Assembly (NCBI RefSeq): GCF_000312125.1
Contig: NZ_HE978645.1
Coordinates: forward strand, 62,001 to 126,000
Origin: Timonella senegalensis JC301
GTDB taxonomy: Bacteria > Actinomycetota > Actinomycetes > Actinomycetales > Cellulomonadaceae
Direction of reading: 5' to 3'
DNA length: 64,000 nt
Position 1 is the stretch's first letter, and each line of letters begins with the position of its first letter. Positions 1-10,136 of the stretch are shown here, in pieces. The translations under genes were made by a program, and so were the position numbers. Under the pieces are notes generated by a model. It had not been told where the DNA came from, searched no databases, and saw only the letters and a list, made by a program, of their open reading frames with translations.

Positions 1-91
1 CCTCCTTGCTGCCGTGTCCGTAGCCTGCATCATCGTGGTGACCGCTCTGCGCACCGACCACAGCAGCACCAAGGCCAGGAGTGGCACATGA
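1..91 (+). CDS. C-terminal end of a sulfate/thiosulfate ABC transporter permease (CysW-type), partial
   Basis: Only the last 29 codons are inside the window, read from base 2 to the TGA at 89-91. They encode a hydrophobic stretch ([16 protein letters not shown]) followed by a short polar tail, as at the cytoplasmic end of an ABC permease. The stop overlaps the cysA start (ATGA), so the two genes are translationally coupled. The CysW identity is inferred from that coupling; the visible residues alone only show a membrane-protein end. Confidence 0.6.
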   Translation, partial: LLAAVSVACIIVVTALRTDHSSTKARSGT

Positions 92-1110
92 GCATCATTG
101 TGAAGAACATTTCCAAGCGCTTTGGCAGTTTTGTCGCGCTCGACGACGTCTCCGTTAGCCTTCCAACAGGTCAGCTCACTGCGCTGCTCGGGCCCTCGGG
201 CGGGGGCAAGTCCACTCTCCTGCGCATCATCGCGGGGCTGGAGCGACCCGATTCCGGGAGCATCGAGATCGAGGGGACGAACGCAACGAACCTGCCAGCC
301 CGCAAGCGCAATGTGGGGTTCGTGTTCCAGCACTACGCCGCCTTCAAGCACATGTCGGTGGCCAGGAACGTGGCGTTCGGGCTGGACATCCGCAAGACGC
401 CCAAGGAAGCTACCGCCGCGCGTGTCGACGAACTGCTACGGCTGGTCCACCTCGAGCAGTACGCGCACAGGCTGCCCTCGCAGCTCTCGGGAGGTCAGCG
501 TCAGCGCATGGCCCTCGCCCGCGCTCTGGCGGTTCAGCCCAGCGTGCTCCTCCTCGACGAGCCATTTGGTGCGCTCGACGCCAAGGTCCGCAAGGAACTG
601 CGAGAGTGGCTACGCCGGCTGCATGACGAAATCCCCGTGACCACGGTGTTTGTCACCCACGACCAGGAGGAGGCGCTCGAGGTGGCGGACGAGATCGTGG
701 TCATCAACGAGGGTCGGGTGGAACAGGTGGGGGCGCCGGACACGCTGTACGACGAGCCTGCTAACGAGTTCGTCATGGGGTTCCTTGGCCCTGCAACCAG
801 GCTCGGTGGGGAGCTCGTGCGGCCGCATGACATCGAGGTCCTCTCCCACGATCCGGGCAGCGAGTTCCTCCCGGGAACGGTCATGCGGACCACCCGCGTG
901 GGGTTCGAGGTGCGCTCCGATGTACTCGTGGAGTCAGACCATTTCACGGGCGTGGTCCAGTGCGTTGCAACACGGGCGGAGGCGCGCTCGCTCAAGCTGG
1001 ATTCCGGTGCACAGGTCTGGCTCCGCAAAGCGCCCGGTTCCACGAGTGTGGCAACCGATGCCCCACTTTCAGCCCCGAACGAGTTCCCGTTTGCGAACTA
1101 CACAATCTAG
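88..1110 (+). CDS. cysA: Sulfate/thiosulfate ABC transporter ATP-binding protein CysA
   Basis: This 340-residue ATPase would power import of sulfate or thiosulfate from the cytoplasmic face. Visible motifs in order are Walker [10 protein letters not shown] (residues 35-43), Q-loop Gln81, signature LSGGQ (133-137), Walker B LLLDEP (154-159), D-loop GALD and the switch His191 in [10 protein letters not shown]-terminal extension of about 100 residues holds the TOBE-like regulatory region of the CysA/MalK class. The start overlaps the stop of the upstream permease, so this is the last gene of a cys transport operon. The SCP-like gene on the opposite strand ends 16 bp beyond it. The sulfate specificity is by family resemblance; molybdate or another oxyanion is a less likely alternative. 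Confidence 0.85.
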   Translation: MSIIVKNISKRFGSFVALDDVSVSLPTGQLTALLGPSGGGKSTLLRIIAGLERPDSGSIEIEGTNATNLPARKRNVGFVFQHYAAFKHMSVARNVAFGLDIRKTPKEATAARVDELLRLVHLEQYAHRLPSQLSGGQRQRMALARALAVQPSVLLLDEPFGALDAKVRKELREWLRRLHDEIPVTTVFVTHDQEEALEVADEIVVINEGRVEQVGAPDTLYDEPANEFVMGFLGPATRLGGELVRPHDIEVLSHDPGSEFLPGTVMRTTRVGFEVRSDVLVESDHFTGVVQCVATRAEARSLKLDSGAQVWLRKAPGSTSVATDAPLSAPNEFPFANYTI

Positions 1111-1126
1111 GCCCTGACCGCCCGAC

Positions 1127-1516
1127 CTACTCCCCGAGTTCGCCCTGCCGGCGCCTCGTGGCTTGAAGCGGCAGCCACTGCTCGATGTTGGCACGCTCGC
1201 CGGATGCCAGAACCCGCCCGGAGGAGATTCCTTCCTCCCACGTGAGCGCACCCGTGACCAGCTCGAGCCAGGTCTGGGGGTCGGTTTCGATGACGTTCGG
1301 CGGGGTACCTCGTGTGTGTTGCGGGCCCTCCACGCATTGGACTGCCCCCGCCGGCGGCACGCGCACCTCGACCGCATGTCCTGGCGTCACGTCCGCGAGT
1401 TCCTCGAGCGTGAACCGCACTGCCGTGGTCACGGTCCGGCGATCCGCCGTTCCGTCTCGCCAAGCGTTCACTGCCACGCGCCCCGCAGTGGGGTCGGTCT
1501 TGCGCCTACCGGCCAC
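1127..1516 (-). CDS. SCP-like (sterol carrier family) protein
   Basis: A 129-residue protein whose N-terminus (AGRRKTDPTAGRVAVNAW) and C-terminal part (ETDPQTWLELVTGALTWEEG, then SGRVLASGERANIEQWLPL) match the small actinobacterial SCP-fold proteins. That fold usually binds lipids; the biological role of this bacterial branch is not known. I start it at the GTG at 1516, preceded by GGAAGG, because longer versions would read a low-complexity stretch out of frame through the nuclease gene. It overlaps the 3' end of the RNB nuclease gene by 11 bp on the same strand, so the two probably share a transcript. It converges on cysA. Confidence 0.7.
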   Translation of the reverse strand: MAGRRKTDPTAGRVAVNAWRDGTADRRTVTTAVRFTLEELADVTPGHAVEVRVPPAGAVQCVEGPQHTRGTPPNVIETDPQTWLELVTGALTWEEGISSGRVLASGERANIEQWLPLQATRRRQGELGE

Positions 1517-3239
1517 GACTCGTGCCTTCCGCCTCGGACTGATTTCCGCTTGGCCGTTGCCCTGATGCTCCGGGGACGTTCCCCCGCTCGGCCTGCGACT
1601 GCGCCTTCCCCTGACCCTGCCTTTGTCCCTGACCCTGCGCCACCGACAGCGGCCCAAACTGGAACCGGATTCGGCGGCGCTCGATGTCCGCCTCCACAAG
1701 GGTGACCGTCACGACCTCTCCGAGCGGAAGCTCGCCCAAGCTGCGCACCTGCGCGTGCACCGCAGGGTCAGCAATCATGACGTCGCCGCGCTTGAAGTCC
1801 CTGTCCTCAACCTCAACGATCGCGCCCTCGAAAGTGTCGCCCACGTTGTCCGCAAGAACCGCCGCTTCAACGATGTCGATCGTGGCCCGCTCGTACGATC
1901 CCGCGCGCCGGCCCGAGTCTGCCAGAAGCTTGGGTAGTTCCGGCAGTTTCTCCATGACCCACTCGGGCACCTCGCGGCCCTCCGCAATGGCTAGGCAGAT
2001 CTCGGTGGTGTACCTGTCCCCGAGTCGGCGCAGCGGTGCGGTGACGTGAGCGTAGTGTGCTCCGATCGCGTTGTGCTTGCCCGCGTTCTCCCCTGGCACG
2101 CTCTCCTGCGTGAATGCGAGGTAGTCGGCGCCGCGGAACAGGGTGGTCGCCTCGTGCTGGAATGCCGCTTCGCGCGGTCCAGCAGCGCCAAGCGTGTCTA
2201 GGAACTCTCCGTAGCTCAGGTCCTTGCGCCAGTTCAGTCCCAGCGCGTGCGCGGTGTGCCGCAGGCGCTTAAGGTCCCGCGGGTCGGCGGGTGGCAGCGT
2301 GCGTAGCAGCCCGACCCCACCCTTGAGCATGAGCTGGGCGCCCGCCATGCCCGTCAGGAGTGAGATCTGCGCGTTCCAGTCCTCCACCGGCATGATCGAC
2401 CGGAAGGAGAGTTCAAAGTCCCCGTCCTCTGTCATGTGAACTTCCTGCTCAGGGACGTTCAGCGACACCCCTCCTCGCTCCTGCTCGACCTTTTGGCGCA
2501 GCGGCCCCACAGACGCAAGGAGAAGGACTGAGTCCAGGCATTCGTCGGAAATTGTGGCGGTCAGTGCGGCGGTGTCCACCGCCGCCACGTCCTGATTTTC
2601 GACGATAGATCCGGACCCGTCAGGGTCCGACGTGGGGGCGTGGCTCGGCAGGTGCGCCTCGATGAGGGCTTGGGCCTCCACGTAACTGAGACGCGCGCGG
2701 GAGCGGACGATGCCACGGCGCACATCGATGGAAGCGATCTTGCCGGTCTCGTCGAGGTCGATCGTCCACACGGCTGCGGCCCGGACCTGGTCCGGCAGCA
2801 GGCTCGCCACGTCCTCGGAGAGAGCTGGCGGGTGGAGCGGCGTGCGGCCGTCGGGGGCGTACAGGGTCATGCCGCGGGACTGGGCCTCAGCGTCGATCGC
2901 GCCGCCCGCGCGCACGTACGTTGCCACGTCAGCGATCGCGTAGTTCACCCGGAAGCCGGAGTCGAGCTTTTCAATGTGCAGCGCCTGGTCGAGGTCCATC
3001 GAACCCTCGGGGTCGATAGTCAGGAACGGAATGTCTAGGGTCGAGGCGTCGTGGCGGGGGAACTGTTGAGCGAGGTCCGCCTCAGCGAATCGCGTCTTGA
3101 CCTCCGCCGCCTCATCGTTGACGGGTGCAGGGAAGTCAGCCGGGATCTGCATTTCAGCACGTAGATGCTCAAATGCGTCACGGATTACCTCGGCGACGGA
3201 GGGACGTGGGAGACCAAGTTTGACGACTCTGGCAGGCAT
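1506..3239 (-). CDS. RNB-domain (RNase II/R-type) exoribonuclease
   Basis: A 577-residue member of the RNase II/RNase R superfamily, which degrades RNA 3' to 5'. The catalytic signature is TIDPEGSMDLDQA: three of the usual four metal-binding aspartates are present and the last is Gln, a form I recall from many actinobacterial members. The later block SYERATIDIVEAAVLADNVG and a short C-terminal beta-rich domain follow. The start is MPARVVKLGLPRP at 3239; longer readings run into untranslated DNA. A loop near residue 240 carries an extra low-complexity segment (HAPTSDPDGSGSIVENQD) encoding the dispersed IVENQ motif. The basic Gln/Arg-rich C-terminal tail may contact RNA. It overlaps the downstream SCP-like gene. 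Confidence 0.85.
   Translation of the reverse strand: MPARVVKLGLPRPSVAEVIRDAFEHLRAEMQIPADFPAPVNDEAAEVKTRFAEADLAQQFPRHDASTLDIPFLTIDPEGSMDLDQALHIEKLDSGFRVNYAIADVATYVRAGGAIDAEAQSRGMTLYAPDGRTPLHPPALSEDVASLLPDQVRAAAVWTIDLDETGKIASIDVRRGIVRSRARLSYVEAQALIEAHLPSHAPTSDPDGSGSIVENQDVAAVDTAALTATISDECLDSVLLLASVGPLRQKVEQERGGVSLNVPEQEVHMTEDGDFELSFRSIMPVEDWNAQISLLTGMAGAQLMLKGGVGLLRTLPPADPRDLKRLRHTAHALGLNWRKDLSYGEFLDTLGAAGPREAAFQHEATTLFRGADYLAFTQESVPGENAGKHNAIGAHYAHVTAPLRRLGDRYTTEICLAIAEGREVPEWVMEKLPELPKLLADSGRRAGSYERATIDIVEAAVLADNVGDTFEGAIVEVEDRDFKRGDVMIADPAVHAQVRSLGELPLGEVVTVTLVEADIERRRIRFQFGPLSVAQGQGQRQGQGKAQSQAERGNVPGASGQRPSGNQSEAEGTSRGR
2592..2606 (-). repeat. Dispersed IVENQ motif copy, in-frame inside the RNB nuclease gene
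   Basis: Exact 15-mer ATCGTCGAAAATCAG on the minus strand, read in frame as Ile-Val-Glu-Asn-Gln within a Gly/Ser-rich loop. Confidence 0.7.
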
Positions 3240-3377
3240 ACCCTGACCGTACCTTCTGCGGTTCGGTGACACCAATACATTGCGCAGGCAACGTGAAACT
3301 GGGGTCATTTCTCGCCCGATGTGGGCGGCGACAAGCAATGTCTGGCCGAAACTGCGGTGCAGGAATAGCGTTGGGTC

Positions 3378-4628
3378 ATGGAAGAGTACTCAGGCAACGC
3401 CGCCCACGAGGCACACAGTCCTACCGTCCAACGCTCAGCGATCGAGCACGAGGAACAGTTCATAGCGCACAACTATCATCCGCTGCCCGTCGTGGTCTCC
3501 CGAGGTGACGGCGCCTGGGTCACGGACATTGAGGGGCGTCGATACCTCGACGCGCTCTCGGCCTACTCCGCGCTCAACTTTGGGCATCGCCACCCCGATT
3601 TGGTGAGCGCCGCGGTGGCGCAGCTCGGTAGGTTGACGCTTACCTCCCGTGCCTTCCACAACGACCAGTTGGGGCCTCTCGGCGAGGAACTCTGCGCACT
3701 AGTGGGCCAGGACATGATGCTGCCCATGAACACGGGCGCCGAAGCCGTCGAGACCGCGCTCAAACTCGCGCGCCTGTGGGGGTACCGGGTCAAGGGAGTG
3801 GACGACGATTCTGCCGAGATCATCGTTGCCGCCGGAAACTTCCACGGGCGAACCATCTCCGTGGTCAGTTTCTCCGACGATCCCACCGCCCGCGACGGGT
3901 TCGGACCGTTCACGCCAGGTTTTGTCACGGTCCCCTACGGCGACGCCGCGGCGATCGAGGCCGCGATCACCGAGAACACCGTGGCGGTTCTCATTGAGCC
4001 GATCCAGGGAGAGGCCGGTGTGCTCATCCCGCCCGCCGGGTACCTCGAGGACATCCGGCGGATCACCACGGCCAACGATGTCCTGTTCATCGCAGACGAG
4101 GTGCAGTCAGGGCTCGGACGCACCGGGGATACGCTCGAGACCACGCGTAACGGTGTCACCCCGGATCTGGTGACTCTGGGCAAGGCGCTGGGCGGAGGTA
4201 TCCTCCCGGTGAGCGCCGTGGCCGGGCGAAAGGATGTCATGTCCGTGGTCCGTCCCGGCGAACACGGCTCCACGTTTGGTGGCAACCCGCTCTCGAGCGC
4301 GGTGGCGCGAGCGGTGGTCGCGCTATTGGACTCGGGAATACCGCAGGCCAACGCACGGTGGCTGGGGGCAGAGCTGCATAAGGAACTCGATGCGCTCGTC
4401 GGTCACGGGGTCGTCGCGTTTAGGCAGGTGGGGCTCTGGGCGGGGATAGACGTGGACCCTGAACTGGGCACCGGCCGCGAGGTCTGTGAAAGGCTTCTGC
4501 GACACGGCGTACTGGCCAAAGACACCCACGGTTCTACCATCCGGCTCGCGCCGCCGCTCACCATCACGGACGACGAACTCGACTACATGTGCGCGGCGCT
4601 GTCAGCGGCGCTCACCGAGTTGGCCTAG
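3378..4628 (+). CDS. rocD: Ornithine aminotransferase (ornithine-oxo-acid transaminase)
   Basis: A 416-residue class-III PLP aminotransferase that converts ornithine plus 2-oxoglutarate to glutamate semialdehyde plus glutamate. The N-terminal HNYHPLPVVVSRGDGAWV and YLDALSAYSALNFGHRHP segments are characteristic of ornithine aminotransferase. PLP-site features are MNTGAEAVETALKLAR, FIADEVQSGLGRTG and the Schiff-base lysine Lys269 in TLGKALGGG, followed by GSTFGGNPL. It is transcribed divergently from the nuclease gene and converges on gdhA across a shared terminator. With gdhA beside it and putA at 48.8 kb, it fits conversion of arginine or proline carbon to glutamate. Confidence 0.9.
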   Translation: MEEYSGNAAHEAHSPTVQRSAIEHEEQFIAHNYHPLPVVVSRGDGAWVTDIEGRRYLDALSAYSALNFGHRHPDLVSAAVAQLGRLTLTSRAFHNDQLGPLGEELCALVGQDMMLPMNTGAEAVETALKLARLWGYRVKGVDDDSAEIIVAAGNFHGRTISVVSFSDDPTARDGFGPFTPGFVTVPYGDAAAIEAAITENTVAVLIEPIQGEAGVLIPPAGYLEDIRRITTANDVLFIADEVQSGLGRTGDTLETTRNGVTPDLVTLGKALGGGILPVSAVAGRKDVMSVVRPGEHGSTFGGNPLSSAVARAVVALLDSGIPQANARWLGAELHKELDALVGHGVVAFRQVGLWAGIDVDPELGTGREVCERLLRHGVLAKDTHGSTIRLAPPLTITDDELDYMCAALSAALTELA

Positions 4629-4669
4629 TCGGCGAAGTCCGTCCCGGTACCAAGCACCCAGCCAATACA

Positions 4670-4710
4670 AAGGCCCGGCCCCGGAACCTGAGGTTCCGGG
4701 GCCGGGCCTT
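4670..4710. terminator. Bidirectional terminator between rocD and gdhA
   Basis: A perfect inverted repeat with 20-bp arms (4670-4689 and 4691-4710) around one central base, very GC-rich, starting AA and ending TT. It sits between the convergent ends of rocD and gdhA and can serve both. Confidence 0.85.
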
Positions 4711-4726
4711 GAACTACAGAGCTAGA

Positions 4727-6091
<1,365 letters not shown>

Positions 6092-6234
6092 TTACGTGCG
6101 CTCGTCTCGCGGCTTAATGAGCCGCGCTGGCACGTTGTTCGCGCGTTGCCGTGTTCGAGCCTACAACTATTGACGCGGACCAAATAGGGTCGGAAGACTC
6201 ACACAGCGGCGTCAGAGCGCGACTTTGTGCGGTT

Positions 6235-6273
6235 TTTACACTGCCGTAACACTCAAATTTACATGGGGGAAAC
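6235..6273 (-). promoter_or_regulatory. Candidate GlnR-type nitrogen-control box upstream of gdhA
   Basis: Read toward gdhA, the sequence has GTTTC, 6 bases, GTAAA, 7 bases, GTTAC, 6 bases, GTAAA. The published actinobacterial GlnR pattern alternates GTTTC and GTnAC half-sites with about 6-base spacers, so four half-sites fit with one spacer a base too long. It lies 174 bp or more upstream of the gdhA start in a gene-free stretch (6062-6409) that otherwise holds only the gdhA leader and one dispersed motif. Regulation is inferred. Confidence 0.45.
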
Positions 6274-6345
6274 ATATGATCCCACCTAGTGGCTATTTTT
6301 GGCGTGTTTTCGCCGTTCGCTGCAGCTGTCAGCGCCTGAGAAAGT

Positions 6346-6358
6346 GATTTTCGACGAT
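6346..6358 (+). repeat. Dispersed motif copy (intergenic)
   Basis: Exact 13-mer GATTTTCGACGAT between gdhA and the frameshifted membrane gene. Confidence 0.7.
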
Positions 6359-6409
6359 TCACCCCGACCCAGCGCCACTCCCATCACGTCCGGTGCTCGT
6401 CGCCGAGAT

Positions 6410-6879
6410 CTAGCACGAACCGCGCGCGGCGCTCGCAATGAGTTCCCGTGACCGGCCGGATCGGTAGTCGAGTGTGGCGTGGTGCCAGTTAGGGTGAGTG
6501 CCGGCATCAACGAATACTGCGTACTGAGCGAGGATGGCGGACCTTTCGGGTTCGCATGCGCTTTCAATGCGCTGTTCAAACTCGCGTAGCACCATGTCTC
6601 GTTCTCCGCGGTAAGTGTCGCGGCGGGCTTGGAGGTCTGCCTCGTACGAGGTAGTGACTGCCACGGCGGTGAACACCGCACCGACAGCCGCGAGGACATT
6701 CCCGATTCCTTGACCAGGATGTCGGTGCGGAAGATCAGCGCTGTGAGCGTTCCTATCGCCACCCCCACGGTGGCTTGTCGGGCACCGTACTGCCATTGCA
6801 GCGCATAGGCTGTGCGGTGTAGGCCGTCCGTTGGGTTGATACGTGTTTTCCGCTTGATGCGTTCGATCAGCGCGCTCAT
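6410..6879 (-). pseudogene. Frameshifted small two-helix membrane protein
   Basis: The first frame begins MSALIERIKRKTRINPTDG at 6879 behind a GGAAGAG ribosome-binding site and runs through one hydrophobic helix (ATVGVAIGTLTALIF). Near 6700-6715 the continuation moves to another frame, which supplies a second helix (NVLAAVGAVFTAVAVTT) and a charged helical tail (YRGERDMVLREFEQRIESA) ending at 6410. Neither frame alone makes a sensible protein; joined they give about 155 residues with two membrane segments and a cytoplasmic tail. That layout recalls SLATT-type membrane proteins, but I cannot assign the family. A one-base shift suggests a decayed gene or a sequencing error. Confidence 0.55.
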
Positions 6880-7155
6880 GTGCTCTTCCGGTTGGCGTTC
6901 TGTCCCTGGGCTTCTATCCAACATTGCTCCGCCGGGCGGCCTTCGACCCATTCCCGGCCCCCCCTACACTCGGTCCTTTCATACTCTTTACCCCTTCCTC
7001 CCCGCAGTTTCCTGCCAAGCGCGATCGCGGCTGGTAGGAATGACGGGTAGCCTCTACTCCGAGCTGCACGCGGACCACGTCTCCGCAACAGCGCGAGCCA
7101 TGCTCCTTTGGAAGCGCGAAGGCGCTCCCGGTCTGAACTGTTCTCTGGGCACGGC

Positions 7156-7684
7156 TTACTTCGGTGCCCGCCCTTGAATGAGCCCGAGAGAGGGTCTATA
7201 GAGGAAAGGAAAATTCAACTCGGCAGTGCGGATAGGCGCATTGGACTCGTTAGACAGAACACCAACATCAAGTAGACGTTGAATTCTGTTTTCCGCCTCG
7301 ACGCGGTCTACCGACCAGATGCTCATGAGACTTTCAATATGCTGCGTCGCCATCTCTGAGCGAAGCGCTTCGAGCCATGGTTTAGCATCGGGATACTCGG
7401 CAAAAATCGTTGCTTTGAGCCGCATGTCGGATACTATCTTGATTGCACTCTTGAAAGGGGCTTGCTCGAAAATTGATTCGTCAACCTCGCTAGCGGTCCG
7501 CGTTTCAAACCGCTTGAGCTGTTCATTCCTAACTTCTTGGAATAGGTGAATAAGCTCTCGTGGCGCATTCACTTCTTTTCCATCAACGGTTCTGCGTATC
7601 TGAGAGTACCATCTTCTTTTGAATTCTCCGTGAGTGTCTTCGTGACTTGGAGGCACTTTTACATATGCGTCGGGTTTCGTTGCC
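7156..7684 (-). pseudogene. C-terminal remnant of a Sll1717-family P-loop ATPase
   Basis: About 170 codons ending at 7156 carry landmarks of the C-terminus of the Sll1717-family P-loop ATPases: FKRRWYSQIRRTV, NAPRELIHLFQEVRNEQL, ATIFAEYPDAKPWLEALRSE and a final FPFLYRPSLGLIQGRA. The Walker motifs and the whole N-terminal two thirds are missing. The frame stays open upstream of 7684, but there it reads antisense to nothing recognisable and lies across cutC. Base composition is visibly more AT-rich than the neighbours. The most economical reading is a horizontally acquired ATPase gene truncated by a deletion that brought cutC against it. Confidence 0.65.
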
Positions 7685-8425
7685 TCACTCGTTGGACCGG
7701 AGCGCGGCGACTGCCGCCGCGACGATCTCCGGTGAGGTCTCCTCAAGCCCGCCGGGCTCGCCGCCTCCCGGACCCACGGGTCCCGGGTCAGGTACAACTC
7801 GCTTGGCCGAGAGGTGGATTCCATCCACGCCCAGTGCAACCAGCTCTGGAATCGACTCGATCGTCACCCCTCCACCGACCTGGACCTGCACTCCAGTGCC
7901 CGCTCCCGCGAGCGCTCGCAGCACGCCTACGCCCTGCGGCGCGGCCGCCGCGCCTCCCGATGTGAGGACCCTGTCCACTCCGAGCCCTGCGAGCTCACGC
8001 AGAACCGTAACCGGGTCGGGCACCACGTCGAGGGCGCGGTGGAAGGTGACCTCGACGTTCCGCCCCTCTCGCTCCCCCGCGAGCCGCGCCACCCCAAGCC
8101 AGGTGCGCACGGCGTCGTGATCCACACTCAGGTCCGGGTTCAGGGCGCCGATGACCACGCCGGACGCGCCTGCCTCGATCACCAACTCGATGTCCCGGGC
8201 CATGACCTCGACTTCCTCGGCGGTGTAGACAAACCCACCGGGACGGGTGCGCACGAGCACGTGCACTGGCAGACCCTCGGCCACCACGGCCTCGACTGTC
8301 GCGATGGAGGGTGTGATTCCGCCAGTGAGCCCGAGCGCAGCGCACAGTTCCACACGGTCGGCGCCCGCCTCGCGGGCAATCCGTGCGCCACGAGCGTCTT
8401 GCACGGCTATCTCTAGAACCGTCAT
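7685..8425 (-). CDS. cutC: CutC family TIM-barrel protein
   Basis: A 246-residue protein of the CutC family, historically linked to copper homeostasis although its enzymatic activity is unsettled. Family landmarks are LEIAVQD, AGADRVELCAALGLTGGITPS, VLVRTRPGGFVYT, GVVIGALNPD, TFHRALDV, VLTSGG and VQVGGGV. The start has a strong ribosome-binding site (GGAGG, five bases from the ATG at 8425). It lies 79 bp downstream of a fucosidase gene on the same strand and may be the last gene of that transcript; CutC genes do occur beside glycosidases. Its stop abuts the truncated ATPase remnant. Confidence 0.85.
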   Translation of the reverse strand: MTVLEIAVQDARGARIAREAGADRVELCAALGLTGGITPSIATVEAVVAEGLPVHVLVRTRPGGFVYTAEEVEVMARDIELVIEAGASGVVIGALNPDLSVDHDAVRTWLGVARLAGEREGRNVEVTFHRALDVVPDPVTVLRELAGLGVDRVLTSGGAAAAPQGVGVLRALAGAGTGVQVQVGGGVTIESIPELVALGVDGIHLSAKRVVPDPGPVGPGGGEPGGLEETSPEIVAAAVAALRSNE

Positions 8426-8504
8426 CGTTCCTCCATCCGCTTCCCCGCCCTATAGCGCGGGATGCTACCGCTGCCGCGCGAGCAAGCAGCGATGCCGAAT
8501 ACTG

Positions 8505-9857
8505 CTACAACCGTACCCGGGCTGTGGCCGCAACCTGCGAGCGCAACTCGGCGGGAATCGTCGTTAATCCGTTGGCGACCGTGCTGGTAACTGGGCCTGC
8601 GGCGGTTAGCCATTCCACGGGGCTGCTCGCGGCCTCGGCGGGGAGCGCGACCTGTCCGCGCGCTGGGTCGAGGGCGTGGATGTACAGGACGTCGCCCTTG
8701 GCGGTGTAGGACACCGGCGACCGATCCGCGGGCGTGAACTGCTCGCCGCAGCGAGTCCACGGGCGAGTGCCGTAGATGGCTTCGCCGTTGACGCGCATCC
8801 AAGCGCCGAGTTGGCGCAGCCGTTCCTGCTGGATCTCGGGGATCGTGCCGTCGGCGCGAGGGCCCACGTTGAGCAGCAGGTTGCCGTTCTTGGACACGAC
8901 GTCGATCAGCAGGTGGACGAGCTCCGCCTCGGTGAGCGTGTGTTCCGGACCCTCGTTCTGGTTGAACCCGAACGAGGCGCCGAGCCCGCGCGTGGCTTCC
9001 CACGGCTTCTCGAGGATCTCGGGGACGTGGCTGTACTCGCGCGTGAGGTAGCCATGCAGCGGAACGCCCCAGCGGTCATTGATGACGCCGTCCGGGTTGC
9101 CGTCAAAGTACCGCCCCAGCAGCGCGGCGAGCCCATAGGGCTCGCGCCCCTTGCCACCGTCTGGCCAGTCGATGTCGTTCCACAGGATGTCCGGGGAGAA
9201 ATTATCGACGAGTTCCTGCAGTTGATCCGCCGCGTAGCGTGAGTAGTCGGCGTCGTTGCGTCGGAAGCGGAAGAGGTCGGTGTCGGATTCGATCGGCGGG
9301 AACTCGGACACGTGCCAGTCGAGGGCGCCGGAGAAGTACAGCCCCACGCGGGCGCCGTGTTTGCGGGTTGCTTCCGCGATCTCCTTGATGAGGTCGCGGC
9401 CGGGACCTCGGCTCACCACGTTGAACGGGGTGGTCTTGGTGCCCCATAGGCAGAAGCCGTCGTGGTGCTTGGTTGTGGGGACCACGTACTTGCCGCCGGC
9501 ATCGGTGAGTTGGCTGATCAGGGCGTCGGCGTCAAACGTGTCCGGGTGCCAGAGGTCAGCGAGGTCCTCGTACGTGGTTCCGGGGCCGTAGGTCTGCGCC
9601 TGGTGACGCTGGGTGGGTGAACCGAGGATACGCACCGTGTTGGCGTACCACTCCGCGTACTGGTGGTAGGTGTAGGCGTCCTCAACCTGCACCTTGTACG
9701 CGCCCTTGGGCGTTCCCCATGCGGGAACCGAGTACAGGCCCCAGTGGATGAAGAACCCGAGCTTGGCGTCGCGGTACCAGTCGGCCACGGGGACGTTTGG
9801 GTATTCGGGGGCGTCGGAGCCGAGGTCGGGTCCTGTGCGGTCTTCAAAGTTCAGCAT
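8505..9857 (-). CDS. Alpha-L-fucosidase, GH29 family (first copy)
   Basis: A 450-residue GH29 enzyme with no signal peptide, so probably cytoplasmic and acting on imported fucosylated oligosaccharides. Landmarks are VADWYRDAKLGFFIHWGLYS, YVVPTTKHHDGFCLW, the nucleophile-region motif DILWNDIDWPDGGKG, and LLLNVGPRADGTIPEIQQ followed by a short beta-sandwich tail. The ribosome-binding site is AGGAAG before the ATG at 9857. It is divergent from the FadR-type regulator gene, which probably controls it. A second, diverged GH29 gene lies at 14.6-15.8 kb; two copies suggest different linkages. Confidence 0.9.
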   Translation of the reverse strand: MLNFEDRTGPDLGSDAPEYPNVPVADWYRDAKLGFFIHWGLYSVPAWGTPKGAYKVQVEDAYTYHQYAEWYANTVRILGSPTQRHQAQTYGPGTTYEDLADLWHPDTFDADALISQLTDAGGKYVVPTTKHHDGFCLWGTKTTPFNVVSRGPGRDLIKEIAEATRKHGARVGLYFSGALDWHVSEFPPIESDTDLFRFRRNDADYSRYAADQLQELVDNFSPDILWNDIDWPDGGKGREPYGLAALLGRYFDGNPDGVINDRWGVPLHGYLTREYSHVPEILEKPWEATRGLGASFGFNQNEGPEHTLTEAELVHLLIDVVSKNGNLLLNVGPRADGTIPEIQQERLRQLGAWMRVNGEAIYGTRPWTRCGEQFTPADRSPVSYTAKGDVLYIHALDPARGQVALPAEAASSPVEWLTAAGPVTSTVANGLTTIPAELRSQVAATARVRL

Positions 9858-10120
9858 GACGGGCTACTTCCTTGGGTCTCGTATGCGTGGAGGGCGGCTC
9901 GGGTGGGGGTATGGAATCGGGATTGGGGCTTGTAGGTGACGTGCGTCAGTCTGGTCTTGCGGCGGGTACGCAGGTGGGCCCGCCCAACTGGGGACAAATC
10001 CCCTACCCCTTGGATGTCTCGCGGCGTACTTGGCGATCTAACAGCCATTCTGAGCCAAATCTTGCTGAAAGACACGCACAAACACCCGACCTTCTCTCGA
10101 AGTTTGTATGAAAAATGGAC

Positions 10121-10136
10121 TAATCTCTGATACATG
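10121..10136 (+). promoter_or_regulatory. Putative -10 box and leaderless start of the FadR-type regulator
   Basis: TAATCT at 10121-10126 lies seven bases before the ATG at 10134 and no ribosome-binding site is visible, so transcription may start at or near the ATG. The rest of 9858-10133 is the divergent promoter region with the fucosidase gene; I see no clear palindromic operator in it. Confidence 0.35.

Noticed and set aside
6700-6715. Programmed frameshift in the membrane gene
   Set aside because: No slippery heptamer or following stem was seen; simple decay or sequencing error is more likely.
9200-9215. TTATCGACGAG in the first fucosidase gene
   Set aside because: Last base differs and it codes for a conserved VDNFSP segment.
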